From Erigeron canadensis (lineage: Eukaryota > Streptophyta > Magnoliopsida > Asterales > Asteraceae), in assembly GCF_010389155.1 (NCBI RefSeq), contig NC_057768.1, positions 41,519,633 through 41,583,632 of the forward strand: DNA of 64,000 nt, read 5' to 3'. Shown here in pieces: positions 46,677-58,894 of the stretch. How positions within the stretch are numbered: position 1 is the stretch's first letter; every line of letters begins with the position of its first letter. The notes beneath the pieces are model-generated. The model was not told the DNA's origin. It ran no database searches and saw only the letters and a program-made list of their open reading frames with translations. A program made the position numbers and the translations under genes.

Positions 46677-47245
46677 GGTTATCTCCAATGCTAAGAACGC
46701 CCTTAAGCGTTGGCGTCTTTGAACTGTTACATCATATCTTTACAAATTCTTATACATTCTTATAAATCCTCCAAATCTTATAATTTTGTTTCCAACCATA
46801 CAAACATCCCTACATATCCTTACATATCATTTTACCTCCACCTAAAAACAAAAATATATTAGGTAAGGACAAGCAAGGGTATGCCATTAGGTAAGAACAT
46901 CCTTCATAAAATCTTTAATTTTGGAAAAGCTTCAACGACAAATGATAGCCAAGGACACCTAAGGTCTCAGCCAACCATGCAGCTCTTCCTGGCTCTTCTT
47001 CACTGCCACATCAGTTTTTCTCTTTCCTTAAATCATCTTTTCCTACTCACTACCAATCCTACATTTTCCTCACCTCTTCCTCATCTCTTCCTCACAAAAA
47101 AAAATATTATTTAAACACAAAAGTTTTTTTTTAGTTTACAATGCATCCAGGACCACCATACCTCTTCCTCACTCGACAGTGTGGGGAAGAGACAATCAAG
47201 GAAGAGCTCAAGAAGAGCAAGGTGCCAATGCAAGAAGAGCATGAC

Positions 47246-47276
<31 letters not shown>

Positions 47277-47352
47277 GCACACACACCGAGCACCCCATGC
47301 CGGGGATGGCTACGGCCTAAAGGCGCTTAAAAACACCTCTATTGGAGATAGC
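46677..47352. mobile_element. PIF/Harbinger-type MITE, copy 3, with an internal insertion
   Basis: It begins GGTTATCTCCAATGCTAAGA and ends CTATTGGAGATAGC, flanked by TAA on both sides. The interior between about 46967 and 47300 carries a further inverted pair (AGCTCTTCCTGGCTCTTC against GAAGAGCTCAAGAAGAGC). It also carries an 18-base C run (47245-47262) followed by a CA repeat. Confidence 0.78.
47245..47286 (+). repeat. C18 homopolymer followed by (CA)n
   Basis: Eighteen C residues run straight into about a dozen AC units with one G substitution. Such a homopolymer is a likely site of sequencing length error. Confidence 0.95.
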
Positions 47353-47597
47353 TAAAGTTCCACTATGGGGTTGTGTTCATGGGCCTAAATGCTTGATAGG
47401 TGATATTTCACTTGGATCACACTAAAGAAGAGAAAGACGTACAGACCAAAGATCAGGTCATCGTCTATATATAAAAGTTCTCTTAGCTAGGAAAGTGAAA
47501 AAGATAAAAGGAGTCCTTGACAAAATGTTACATTTGATTTCTTTATCATAAAGAATTAAGAACGTGATACTCCGCTGATTTTTTAGTTATTTAGTAG

Positions 47598-48176
47598 TCC
47601 TAATACCCATACGATATTACGGTAGCTACATAGATTGTATCATAAAGCAATTCGAATATGCTTTATATATGACTCGTGAGTATGAAATAAATTTTGGTTA
47701 AAGTAAATCGATAGTCGGAGCTAAATTATAATAAACAGTAATGATAAATATAATATATGTTTAGTTAGAGTTTTGGATTTACCTTAAATTTTTAGAACCA
47801 TTCAAAATCAGAACTTGTAAGCATAGTGGATGATGACAAATAGCCTTGTGATTTCGAATCGTAAACTCAAAATTTTGAAGTTTTCATGTTAATAACTTAT
47901 TATAATTAATATAAGTGATAGGAGTTGAAATTTGAAAAAGAAAAAGAGACAATTTATTAATGAGAAAACGATCAACAAATAAGGTTATAATATCTTTTGT
48001 ATTAATAAGCCAAGAGTCAGAATTTAATTTTAAATCTGATAAGGAAATTGAATTTGTATACAACTAAAAACAGTTAATTTAATAAAATAAATAAATTAAA
48101 ATGACACGTGTCAATCAAGGATTACGCCACGTGTCATTTCAAGAACATGACAATCATGTTTTAGTTTATTGGTAGA
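47598..48176 (+). repeat. Left arm of a ~580-bp dispersed inverted repeat around the GATA gene
   Basis: The stretch from TAATACCCATACGATATTAC to ACAATCATGTTTTAGTTTAT is matched in reverse complement at 54403-54992, with substitutions and small indels. Shared landmarks include the start AATTCGAATATGC, the centre GGCTATTT/AAATAGCC with the TTGTGATTTCGAATC tract, and CAATCAAGGATTACG. It looks like a repeated transposon without coding sequence. Confidence 0.8.
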
Positions 48177-49279
48177 TTATTGAATTTAATTAATATAATT
48201 TTACGTAGGCGTTAGATACAAGTTAGGAAATTCTAGTAAACTTAATAAAATTTAGATACCTTAATTTAGATAATAAATTTATTAAACTTATACGAAACAT
48301 ATTTAAATATGGATAGAAAAGATTATTAGAAAAATATTACTAAATATGATTTTTTATTTTTTTTAAAATGAATTTGATTAAAAAAAACTTGTCACATTAA
48401 TATAACACCATGTGTCGATCAAAGAAGTCTATAATCCTGTTTTAGTTTATCGGTAGATAATTTTTTTAGTTATTTATAATCTTTAACAAAAGATAAAACA
48501 AATATTTATAATTAATCTAAAATAAAACGACTCAATTTCTCTTAATTTATTGAGTATAACTTTATAAAAACACATATCATAAAAAGAAAGTTTTATGCTA
48601 GCTCTTAATTAATTAATTTATTTATCTTTTTAATTATGCTATACATTTTTGAGTTTCCTCTACAACTAGGATAAACACTTTTCATCAAACGAAGAGTCAA
48701 ACAATGTCCGACACCACGAAAATAAAATATATCCGTCTATATCTTTTAAGCCTACGGTTTCGATGCTTCATAAAGGTTTTGACGTCCAAAAGAGAAAAAG
48801 ACACACACATACACATAGTATTATAGAATTTATGACCGGCTGATCAACAACACGTACCTAAATTTAACCAAGAATAGTAAACATACGTCATTAGCAACCA
48901 CTTGGACAATAAACCAACAAACGAATTTGAATTATTCAAATTTTAATGCCTAAAATTTGAAAATGACATCAAGCTTATCGTTATAGAAATATTTAGCAAC
49001 GTCTCCACATGCAATATTTAATTTTCTAACCAAAATTACTTGTCCAACATAGAAATACAACTTCTATCGAATAAAGTACCCCTCGATATTACCTAATTAA
49101 AAACAACCAAATTCTAACAAAAAAAAAATAAAGTATAAATAACACTACTATAATAAATCTAACCAGGCCTCACTAAATCAACCTACCATTACCAATCTAA
49201 TAACTAACTAAAGTCTTTAAATCGGCCCACCAAAATTTCAACCGGAACTGGCCTATCCTACTGAACCGGGTTCAGTTAT
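48177..49279. other. 3' flank of the GATA gene
   Basis: AT-rich sequence. A second partial copy of the CACGTGTC-type segment lies at about 48400-48470. No gene recognised. Confidence 0.4.
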
Positions 49280-50951
49280 CTAACTAGAGCCTATCTCAAT
49301 CGGAATGTTCATACCCGTTTCAACTTCTGTTTCCTTTTTCTTTCGTATTTCCAACACTTTTCGGTGGCTGTTTGAGTGAACAGCCCCCAAAAACGTTGGA
49401 CTACAAGCCGGTCTATACTCAGGATAAAGCCGACCGGACTTGAACCTGACCCCACAAGCGTTACACAATGTTTTCGGACCTAATGGACCGGTTCGCCATT
49501 GAGGTGTTTTTTGAACTTGACAATGAGTACACCGCCGTTGACTCAGTGACTCGTTCACCCCCGGTCCGGTTTGGTAACCTGGACTTTTTCTCTGTTTCTT
49601 CGCGGCCGGTTTAGTATCAAAAAAATCAATGTAATAAACCGGGTTTCTGAAAAGCATGGGAGACGTTAATGACGACTCATGAGACGATGAGGAACTTGAA
49701 CACGACTCGGTCAGTGAGCGCGAAGCATTTGACCAAACCCGGCCGGCTTTTCTTGACCTTTTGGTTCGGGACTTTCTTGGAACCTGGTAGGGTAAGCCCA
49801 AAACCGTGAAAGTTTGGGTTGTTACCATAACCACGGGTTCAAACCGGTTCAACCCGGTTCTATCCTTCAAATTCACCGCCGGGTTCAAAATTGGATGCTC
49901 CGATAAAGAATCATCCACAATTTTTGATAACCATTCAAGGCTTTCCATATCATCCACCTGAAATTTAATTAATTAACCCACAAAAATTATTATAATATCC
50001 ACAAAAAAGTATCAAATTTATGTAGCATATCTTTAAAAAAGGGATTTAGACAATAAACTTATCCTCTTTAATTTATTTCAAAAAGTTTTTGATAATTAAC
50101 ATGCATGAATATTGTTTTTCAACCACTTACTTACTCCGTATTTTATTAGTCTATAAAATGATAAAAGATATTGGCCATAATTTTAAAGTACAATATAATT
50201 CAATTATAGAAATTATTGCTTGCAATATATTGTGTAACTTAATAATTTAGTTTTGGGAAGGGAATATGAGGCTCTTAGGCATCCAAGTTGGGTGAAAAAC
50301 CTATACTTTTTTTAAAAGGTAAAAATCATAGGGGCCATGTATTTATTTAAAATATTAAAATATTAGTATGCGAAGGGTTTTTCACCCAAGTTGGATGCAT
50401 AACAGCCTCATATTCACTTTTCCCTTTAGTTTTTTTAGTAATTCTAGTACGCATTAGTTGTCGGGTCAAATTAGTAATAGCGTGTGACATAATTATACAA
50501 AAATAAATAAAAACTACTTTAAAGTTTTCTAAATTTCAAACTTTTACTTTTATGCTTATAATTTAAGTAAAAATATTTTCTATATTACAAACAAATTTAC
50601 ATGCAAGATATTAAGGTAAATAGGAGTAATAATTACCGGCGCGGGAAGGTTGTCACCGGTGAGAGAAACAAGTTCGCCGGAGCTAGAAGAATTGGTAGAA
50701 AGAATATCAAAATCCGGCGAAGAAACCGAGGAAAAATCTTCTTCAGATGAACCATCACCAGAAATACTAAAATCTTTATCAGAAAGGTCTAAAAGATCGT
50801 CGACGGAAAATTCTTCGCCGGAAATATTATTAATTCCGGTAACACACCAAAAATCGTCAAGCTGTTGTTGTTGTTGTTGTTGGGTTGAATTTAGGCCCAT
50901 AATTTCTGATAGAAAACTTGACTTCAACGCTCTTGCTGCAATACACTCCAT
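49280..50951 (-). CDS. GATA-type zinc finger transcription factor, plant class A
   Basis: A nuclear DNA-binding regulator. Two exons (50951-50637 and 49957-49280) join in phase at [14 protein letters not shown] to give 330 residues. The N-terminus [20 protein letters not shown] is followed by a polyglutamine run (seven Q) and an acidic segment [13 protein letters not shown], all typical of subfamily I members related to GATA5/GATA12. A basic stretch ([13 protein letters not shown]) lies mid-protein. The single C-terminal finger has CTHC, an 18-residue loop with [14 protein letters not shown], then CNAC (about residues 248-272). The adjoining [16 protein letters not shown] and [15 protein letters not shown] are the subfamily signature. 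The 679-base intron carries a MITE (50255-50424). Upstream lie a GA-rich leader and three copies of a 15-bp motif. I cannot choose among paralogues. Confidence 0.94.
50255..50424. mobile_element. MITE, 'GGGAAGGGAATATGAGGC' family, copy B (GATA intron)
   Basis: It begins GGGAAGGGAATATGAGGCTC and ends GCCTCATATTCACTTTTCCC, with inverted inner blocks GTTGGGTGAAAAACC and GGTTTTTCACCCAAGTTGGA. Unlike copies A and C, it is not in a long TA microsatellite. Confidence 0.85.
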
Positions 50952-51434
50952 GCTAATTATTGATACTTTTTTTTTTGTTATCTATGTAAAAAAAAATATA
51001 TATTGTAAGTTGTAAGAATAAAAGTTAACAGAGAATTTATATGGAATTTTGGTTATATATATTTATCTATTTATAATAAAAATTATATATATGGAGAGAG
51101 AAAAAGATATGTACTATACATATAAATACTGATATATAATAATTGTGTATGTATAGGTTAAATTACCCGAGAAAGAAGAGAGAAAAAGAAATAGTGGGAG
51201 AGAGATAAAAAGGGGGGGAATGCGTGAAGATATGTGATATGATGAGATGATGGCTAATGTGTGAAGGTGATGGTGGTGGACTCCATGTTTTACTATTTTT
51301 CTTTTTCTCTTTTTAAAGTGTTCTATATATACACACACATATTATTACTTTTATTTTATTATTATATGTGTATGTATATAATATCTATTGTTTTTTACAA
51401 AAGGTTTGAATAATTACTACTAGGACATGAAATA

Positions 51435-51622
51435 ATGCCAAATGTCGTGGAAATTTCTTTTAAAAAGAAAATGGTTTTTATTAATAAGAGAAGAGATGCT
51501 TATGCCAAATGTCGTGTGAATAGTACGAGTAATATGATTTTTTGGTATTTTAATTTAATTTGAACTGTATCTTGTTTTTTAGTAGTACAATAGTTGTATG
51601 ACTATGTATGCCAAATGTCGTG
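51435..51622 (+). repeat. Three direct copies of ATGCCAAATGTCGTG upstream of the GATA gene
   Basis: Identical 15-base copies lie at 51435-51449, 51502-51516 and 51608-51622, spaced 67 and 106 bases apart in otherwise unlike sequence. They lie 0.5-0.7 kb upstream of the GATA start codon. They could be promoter elements or remnants of a tandem duplication. Confidence 0.85.
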
Positions 51623-54402
51623 TAAATTGATTGATTTATCTGGTTTCATTAAGTATGATTATTATCAATACCTGATACGCACAGTTTTGTTTTGATGTAG
51701 TCATAAGTTTTGAAACATAATGGTATGTTCTTAATATACTTTACGATCACATGCAAACAGAGAAAGAAAACACCCATACGTACGTGTTACATTAATATAA
51801 CGATAAGGGGATCTAGTGATGATAAGTCCTTTTTTTCTCATAAGAGATCTTAATTAAATTCGATCGAATCATGTTCTAATCAGATAATTTGCGGATAGCC
51901 AGAGATATATATACTTGGAGTAGACATGCACACACAAAGAAAAATTCAATTATACGGTTACAACTAAATCAAAAAATAGCTCGCAACTCGCAAGTTATTT
52001 GAAAAGAAAAAGTTCCCACCAATTTAAGAAGATCAACAGTGTCTCGTTTATACAAATTAACAAAACACATTTTGTAATTATAGATAATATTCGTAAGTGG
52101 TGAGTATTCTTTTTGTTGAACAACCAGTCGACATTTGCCATCATTTAAACAAAAAATAATCATTATCTTCTAATGTTTGTACAACCAATCCGGTTACCTA
52201 GAAAGGAGGAATGGGGGTGGTTGTGGTTGTTATTTGACGGTTCCTTTCCGGTAAGGCTATGCCTTTTGTACGCCAAGAGTGTGTATATGTGGTTATCCTT
52301 TGATCTAGCCATCCTTCCCCCTATTTATAGGGAGTTCGTGACTTATCTCCCAAGTAGAGTTTTATGCGTTATGCATATCACTTCCGGGAATAGGAGATTT
52401 AATATGATCTTCTTTCCTAAGATATAGGATTCTTGATAAATATAAATATTTTCCTTGTTTACCGGAAGTGAAGCGTATCCTTTAGGTGGTACTGCTTGTC
52501 TACGTCTGGGTGGGTACGTCATCATCTAATATTTACCTTAATTTATAACAATGAGTATTTTCACTATCGATGAGTATTTTCACTAGCGATTTTGAGTCAA
52601 AAACTATATTTAGTAATTAAAAACGATATTTACAAAAAACAATGGATGCATCTACAAGTTAAATTGACTTTGTTTGCCAATGAATATTTTCACTAGCGAT
52701 TTTGAGTCAAAAACGGTATTTCATAAAAAAAAATCCTTTAAACAAAAATTAATCATTATCTTCTAATATTTACCTTAATTTATAACATGAAAGTTTCAAA
52801 AATAAGATACTTATCATTTTTATTGATATTCGTTTACGGACAATGTTATATACTTATATATGATATGATATGATATATTAGTACCAATATCGGTATGATA
52901 TATAGATTGATTTTATATGTTGTATAATTGATTATAAGAATTATATATATTGTTTGTGTACCTTAAAATTAGGTTGAGATCATGATAGAAAAATAACATA
53001 AAAGTAGTAGAGATATCATATGTCATATATAATATGATAAAACTAAAACTAAAACGGACATGGACAGGAACTTTTGTAATCAAATATGTGAGTTACAATG
53101 GGAAAGTATAACATAAGATAAAAATCCATATTCATCTTGTTATCATCGTTGATTTTTGTTTTGTTCTTGTTTCAATAAAAATAACCTACCTATTTTTTGT
53201 TTATCTCTTTTTAATTATTTTACATTTCTATGTTTCAATTAATCTAACTAATCTCCGTTTATATTCTTTTTAACAATATTTGATTGTATGTTTTAATGTT
53301 CAAGTTACACGATGATTAGAAAGACAAGTTTGAAAATTCGTTTATTAAAATCACAATACAAAGGTATAATAATAATAAAAGTAAAAACAAATATTGTAAA
53401 AATATGTTATTGTTTTTATTATTATATAAAATTTTCATTCCTTATTTTTTAAAAGAGATTAAAAAAAAAAGTTCTTTGATTTTACCACTTTTGGTTTTAA
53501 GAATTATTAGGATAACTATTTAGAAGAATTAATCATTCTCTTATAAAAAATTTAGATGTACCGTGACTATTTTTATTTTTTTATAAGTTTATTTACATGA
53601 TCCGTTCACCTTTTTCTTTAACTCAATTACATCTTATTAATTATATGCATCACTTATTGTCGCCTCCACTACCATTCCCCATCACCAACACAACACTATA
53701 CTGTCATCTAGGCACATATTATTTTGCGAGCACATCATTACCTTTCCTTTTTATTGTTAATATATGGCTCTTATTTTGAGAATCCATTTTTTTGCAAGAA
53801 CCGTAAGAACTCCTAAATTTCACATTGGATCACATTTTTTTTTTGTTCATTCACATGTGAAAATAAAAATATATGTTGCATACGAAATTTTTTTTAAAAC
53901 CTTATATATAGTCGTTTATCACATGTGAACAAAAAACGTGAACAAATTCATTCACAAGTTCACAAAAAGCTATTTTGAAAGATTTATTTAAAAAGTTTAT
54001 TCTACAACATATATTTTTATATCATTTTATATGTGAATGAAAAAAAAAACATGTGAACACATATATATTTTAACACATATATATTTTAAGAGTTTTCAAT
54101 ATACTAAAAACATGATTGGGGTATTTTTTAATCGATCCATGACGTATTACTTAAATGACAAGTGTCCCTTTTAGTATTCTTAATTGAATCAAATTAAAAT
54201 TCCTAATTAGTTTCTAGCTACTTACCTTATAATAACAGTTGTTTAATATGGATATTCACATTATATCAAATTTATTCCAATACCAAACAAAAAATACTAT
54301 TGCTTATATTTTTTTCTAAGTTATCTCCTAAAAGCAAATTATGGTTCTGTATTTATATATGGTTTTTTATTTCAAGTTATCTCCTAAAAGCAAATTATGT
54401 CT
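51623..54402. other. Intergenic DNA upstream of the GATA gene
   Basis: At about 52180-52520 a GC-richer block with a TATA-like CCCTATTTATAGGG resembles LTR debris, though no terminal repeats were found. Direct repeats TTTTCACTAGCGATTTTGAG (52566 and 52687) and ATTATCTTCTAATRTTT (52160 and 52754) bracket it. The rest is AT-rich with no gene. Confidence 0.4.
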
Positions 54403-54992
54403 CTATCTATCAATAAAATAAAACATGATTGATATCTTCTTGAAACGACTCGTGATGTAATCCTTGATCGACATGTGTCATTTTATTCTATTTATTATAT
54501 TAAATTAGCTTTTTTTAATTGTATATAGATACCATTTTCTTATTAAACTTAGAATTAAACTTTAACTTTTGGCTTATTAATACAAAAGATATTATAACCT
54601 TATTTGATTGATCGTTTTCTCTTTAATAAATTGTCTATTCTTCTTTTGCAATTATTCAACTCTTATTACTCATTACCAGTTATAATAAGTTTTTTAACAT
54701 GAAGACTTCAAAAATTGAGTTTATGATTCGAAATCACAAGGCTATTTTGCCGTCATTCATTATAAATACATGTTCTGATTTGGATATGATTCTTAAAATT
54801 TAAGGTAAATCCAAAAATTTAACTAAACATATATTATATTTATCATTACTGTTTATTATAATTTAGCTTCTACCGTCGATTTACTTTAACCACAATTTAT
54901 TTTCATACTCATGAATCATGTATGAGGCATATTCGAATTTCATTATGATACAATCTATATAACTACCTTACATCGTACAAGTATTATTAGGA
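54403..54992 (-). repeat. Right arm of the ~580-bp inverted repeat around the GATA gene
   Basis: This is the reverse-complement counterpart of 47598-48176, running from AATAAAACATGATTG to GTATTATTAGGAG. The two arms are 6.2 kb apart and enclose the GATA gene. Moderate divergence suggests either an old pair or two independent insertions of one family. Confidence 0.8.
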
Positions 54993-55459
54993 GTATGAAT
55001 TTTTGAATTTAAACTTAGATTAGGTGTCAAGTTTGACTATGAATATATGGGTTTGGTACTTGGGTACGACCAAAATCAAGAGAAAGTCAGAGACGTGGTT
55101 TTCCAAATTCGGAAGTTAGATTTTTCATCAATAGTTGACTCAACTAGAAGACTTCAGTTTTAGCCTTTGGTTTTGATATTATATTATTATTATCCCCATA
55201 TACTAGTATGTGTGTATGTTTTTCTTTCTTGAAATTGAAATATTATATACCGTATAAATTATACTAGATCTCGTTTTGAAGTTTCTCTTTTGATAGCTGG
55301 AAACTTAACCCTTTAACAATTTTTTCTAAATGTCTTTTCTAAACCAGCATTATCTAATTGTTTCATCATTTTCTTATTCTTTTAATTTTTTTAAACGGTG
55401 TGTTAGCTGTTAGTGTCTTGAACCCTAACAGTGACATCCAAACGGGCAGTATGTTAGAG

Positions 55460-55655
55460 CAGAGGCGGTACCAAGAAAAAATTTCAAAGGGGGCAAACTT
55501 AGAAAACTTATGACAAATAAATCTAAAAGGGGGCAAAATGTTAAAAACCTATAGAAAATTTTAAAAATTTTATGAAAAATTTAAAAATAAATAACAAAAT
55601 TTAAATTTGGAAGGGGGCATTGGACCCCTTTGCCCCCCCTTTAGTACCGCCCCTA
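55460..55655. mobile_element. hAT-type MITE with perfect 8-bp duplication TGTTAGAG
   Basis: It starts CAGAGGCGGTACCAAG and ends TTAGTACCGCCCCTA. Both flanks read TGTTAGAG (55452-55459 and 55656-55663). The 196-bp interior is A/T-rich with two GGGGGCA blocks. The perfect duplication suggests recent insertion. Confidence 0.88.
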
Positions 55656-55663
55656 TGTTAGAG

Positions 55664-56037
55664 GTTGAAACCCGAAGACAATCCTGAAGACTATGAGTAC
55701 TATAACACGGCCTGCACACACCCAAATAAGTAAATGCCCGAACCATAGGGAACTGATCGAGATTCAATCTCTGGTATCAATCCAAGCCAACATTTCCTCT
55801 CCCATAAGTCCATAACCCCCAAAAAGAGCCTCAGGTGCCTTTTGATCTAGAGCAAATGGTTAATTATTTCATCATTTTAATTCCCATTAAAACTTACAAA
55901 CATGTCTCACTTTTTATCAAAATAAGTTTGCTACATGCGTAACATAGAGTTCGTCTGCTTATGTCTTGTGATCAAATCTCGTCGATTACTATGTATTATT
56001 AGTAGTGTCGCTTCTATCATAGATCTTATATATTTAC
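55664..56037. other. Intergenic DNA, nothing recognised
   Basis: GC-richer at 55670-55850, including phrases found in plant retroelement debris (GAACTGATCGAGATTCAATC). No ends or reading frame could be supported. Confidence 0.35.
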
Positions 56038-57351
56038 CTATATACTAAAAACCAAGTGCATTTTTACAATATCTTATGCATAGTGTACAAAGTGCTTTTT
56101 TACAATATCTTATGCATGGTGTACAATAGTATAAACTTTTTTCATCTGTACCAATCTTGTAGTACAACTTTACCAACCTATATCCTCCATCTTTGTTTCT
56201 ACATGCTTCTCATAGATCGTATCATCCTTCTCTATCGCGCTTTCTTTTTACGCTGCCAAACTTATAGGATTTAGTTAAATCTCAAGGCAATCACTTTCTA
56301 ATATCATCTTAATGTTTATTTTTCATTGATAATTTATCAACTACTTAAGTATAGATATACTTATTTGTTTGTTTGAATACAAATGGAAATTAAGTTTTTG
56401 GGAACTCAATTGGGATGATGAGTTGGTAGTTGATGATAGTGTTTTGTTTATATAGAAACCTATATATAAAAACAGTACGAACATGTTGTTGTAAAATTGG
56501 GTATCTATCAAAAACATCTCCACCAACATAGAAATTAAAGAGGCCCCAACTTTTTTATGTAATCCTTACGTTTGGTGTTAAAAAGAATGTAACTTTTAAT
56601 TATGGCTATGTTTGCTTCAAGTCCACTGATTGATAGAAGTTCTCACTGATTGCAGTTTATGTAATCCTTAATTAAAGAGGCCCCAACTTTTTTATGTAAT
56701 CCTTAGTTAGATAGTTAAGACTTTAAGGTATTAAACATCAGAGCTAATTGATAGAAGTTCTCACTGATTGCGGTTTATTAGCTTTAGTTCACTTTGTTGT
56801 TTGTCCTGGATCTTACATACTGCTCATACAACTAAGTTAGCGAAGTGCGCTATGCCTATAGTCTCATTCCAGGTCAAGCATATAGCAAAGATGTAATTGA
56901 TTAGTGCTACAAAGAACGAACTGTTTGTTCACTATCTGATCACAAGTTGAAATCAAATAGGCATTTGGCTATATATTAAAAGGTCTAAAAAAGACAAACT
57001 TTGTATGGGTAAATGATTCTAAGCTTTTGGTTAAATGCATATAGGGGTAATCTACTGGATTTATAGTTAGAATGCTCATCATATATATTTTGCTAACTGA
57101 TTCTTAACGTAGACGTACTCTGATTGTTATTGTGTTGTGCAGAAGGGTGGTATCGTGAATGTTGGTGGTGATTAAGGCGAGCGACCTTTTAAATCAAAGC
57201 AAAAACAACTTCTCTTGGTGTTTCAAGTTGCTAACCTTTCGTGTCAATAAAGATGAGATTTTGAGTTTAAGCAAAGTTGATTAAAGAACTCCAAAACTTT
57301 GTGATGTAAAAATCATGTTCCGCGACAACGCGCGGGTACAAATACTAGTAT
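56038..57351 (+). mobile_element. Non-autonomous Helitron, 1.3 kb
   Basis: The right end is textbook: CCGCGACAACGCGCGGGTAC then AAATACTAG, i.e. a CCGCG/CGCGG hairpin a few bases ahead of CTAG and followed by T. The left end CCTATATACTAAAAACCAAG differs from the usual TCTATATACT by one base and follows an A. The interior has no Rep/helicase frame. A 45-base piece is duplicated inside it (GAGGCCCCAACTTTTTTATG at 56541 and 56679, GATAGAAGTTCTCACTGATT at 56632 and 56750). Confidence 0.7.
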
Positions 57352-57373
57352 TAAACTAAAACTCAAATATATG

Positions 57374-58036
57374 TAGAGGTGCAGGAAGTGGTCAACCAAT
57401 TTCGATTATTAATTTTAATAACCGGTTTTGGTTATTTTTTGAAATAGTAATTACCGGTTACGGTTAACTTCTACCAGTTAATAACCGGTTTCTAGGTTTT
57501 AAAACTGAAACCTAACTAACCAATCTCGATTAATAATAACCGGTTAACTGATACGGGTTAACATGTTCGTTTTTTTTACCACCCATTATAGTATTAAGAA
57601 AGTGGTGAACAATGAGGAAAATTGAATAATCATTTCCGACAAGTCTAAGCGACGAACCCATATATAAAAAAAAACCCATATTCCAAATAAACATCATTTC
57701 CTAAACACAAAACAAAATTCATCATTCCAAATCTCAAAAACAACTAAAAATTGATGTTGGATCTGATGAAATAATCATTAACCCATATATAGTATATATT
57801 GAAAGCTTACAAAATCATTCGATGGTGCGATCTTCCGGTTATATATCAGTGTATGTATATAATATGTGACTAACCGGTTATTATTTGGAATAATTAACCG
57901 GTTATAGGTTTTGGTTTTGAAAAGAGTAATCCATTAATAACCGACGGTTTCTAGTAACCTATAATCGGTTAACCGGTTTCGATTATCGGTTACAAGTCAG
58001 ACCAGTTCGGTTAATTAATTTTCTCTTCCACCTCTA
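57374..58036. mobile_element. hAT-like element rich in AACCGGTT subterminal motifs
   Basis: Ends TAGAGGTGCAGGAAG and CTTCCACCTCTA are inverted repeats of hAT type. The flanks AATATATG and GATATACG are a degraded 8-bp duplication. AACCGGTT or a near variant occurs repeatedly in both subterminal regions, as expected for transposase-binding repeats. There is no transposase frame. Confidence 0.72.
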
Positions 58037-58659
58037 GATATACGTATATCAATATGCATATTTAATTATGGCTAACAATATTCTTGTGTAGCATGAGTGT
58101 TCCTTAAGATTGATTGATCCTCAATCATGCTTGAATATTAGGTTTAAAATCTGAACAAACCAACAACTTATTACTTATATATCTATATAGTATATATCTA
58201 TAAATCATTATAAAGTATTTATACTCTCCCTCCTTTTTTAAAAAGTAAGTGATATTTGTAGTTTTGTACCATTTCTTTTTATAAAAGTATCACATTATGC
58301 ATTACTTGTTTATACAATAGCTATTCGACTTGTATATTGTGGGTTTGTGGTACACCGTACATCCATCAAAAATGTTTAAAAACAAACATTTCGAAGTTGC
58401 CTTCCAACGTATAGTTAAGTATAAATTGACCCACTAATTATAAATGAAATGCTGGTACGTGACCAAGATTTGCAAATGTGAGAAAGAATATATAGAGGGG
58501 GTCCACGTGGCGGACCAAATAAAGCAGTGTTTATATGTTGTCCTTCGACTCGTAGCTTTTAAGCAACTCATGCCTTCATCGAACCGAACTATATAATATG
58601 CGAGCGAGTTACTTCAAAAAGCCAAAAAGGATGATAAGAAAACCAAACTTGTATATTTG

Positions 58660-58660
<1 letters not shown>
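58037..58660. other. Intergenic DNA, AT-rich
   Basis: CTCTCCCTCCTTTTTTAAAA at 58226 resembles a Stowaway-type end without a partner. A block at 58500-58610 is GC-richer. No gene recognised. Confidence 0.35.
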
Positions 58661-58695
<35 letters not shown>

Positions 58696-58894
58696 GAAAA
58701 GTGAGTATGAGACTGTTATACACCCAACTTAGATGAAAAACCCCTCACATACTAATATTTTAATATTTTAAATAAATACATGGCCCCCCATGATTTTTAC
58801 CTTTAAAAAAAGGTATGTGAGGGGTTTTTCACCCAACTTGGGTGCCTAACAGCCTCATATTCCCTTCCCCCTATATATATATATATATATATTT
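58661..58894. mobile_element. MITE, copy C, seated inside a (TA)n microsatellite
   Basis: The 178-bp element (58694-58871) begins GGGAAAAGTGAGTATGAGAC and ends CTCATATTCCCTTCCCCC. It is bounded on both sides by long (TA)n runs (58661-58693 and 58872-58894). The arms share GAAAAACCCCTCACATAC in inverted form. It is the most symmetric of the three copies seen. Confidence 0.88.

Noticed and set aside
47100..47300. Possible CRISPR-like or satellite array
   Set aside because: The repetition is a homopolymer and dinucleotide run within a MITE, with no spacer-repeat structure.
50650..51015. 121-codon plus-strand frame opposite GATA exon 1
   Set aside because: It is the antisense shadow of the well-supported GATA exon, including a Cys run opposite polyglutamine.
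52173..52525. Solo LTR with TATA box
   Set aside because: A TATA-like segment exists, but I could not find TG...CA ends or a target duplication.
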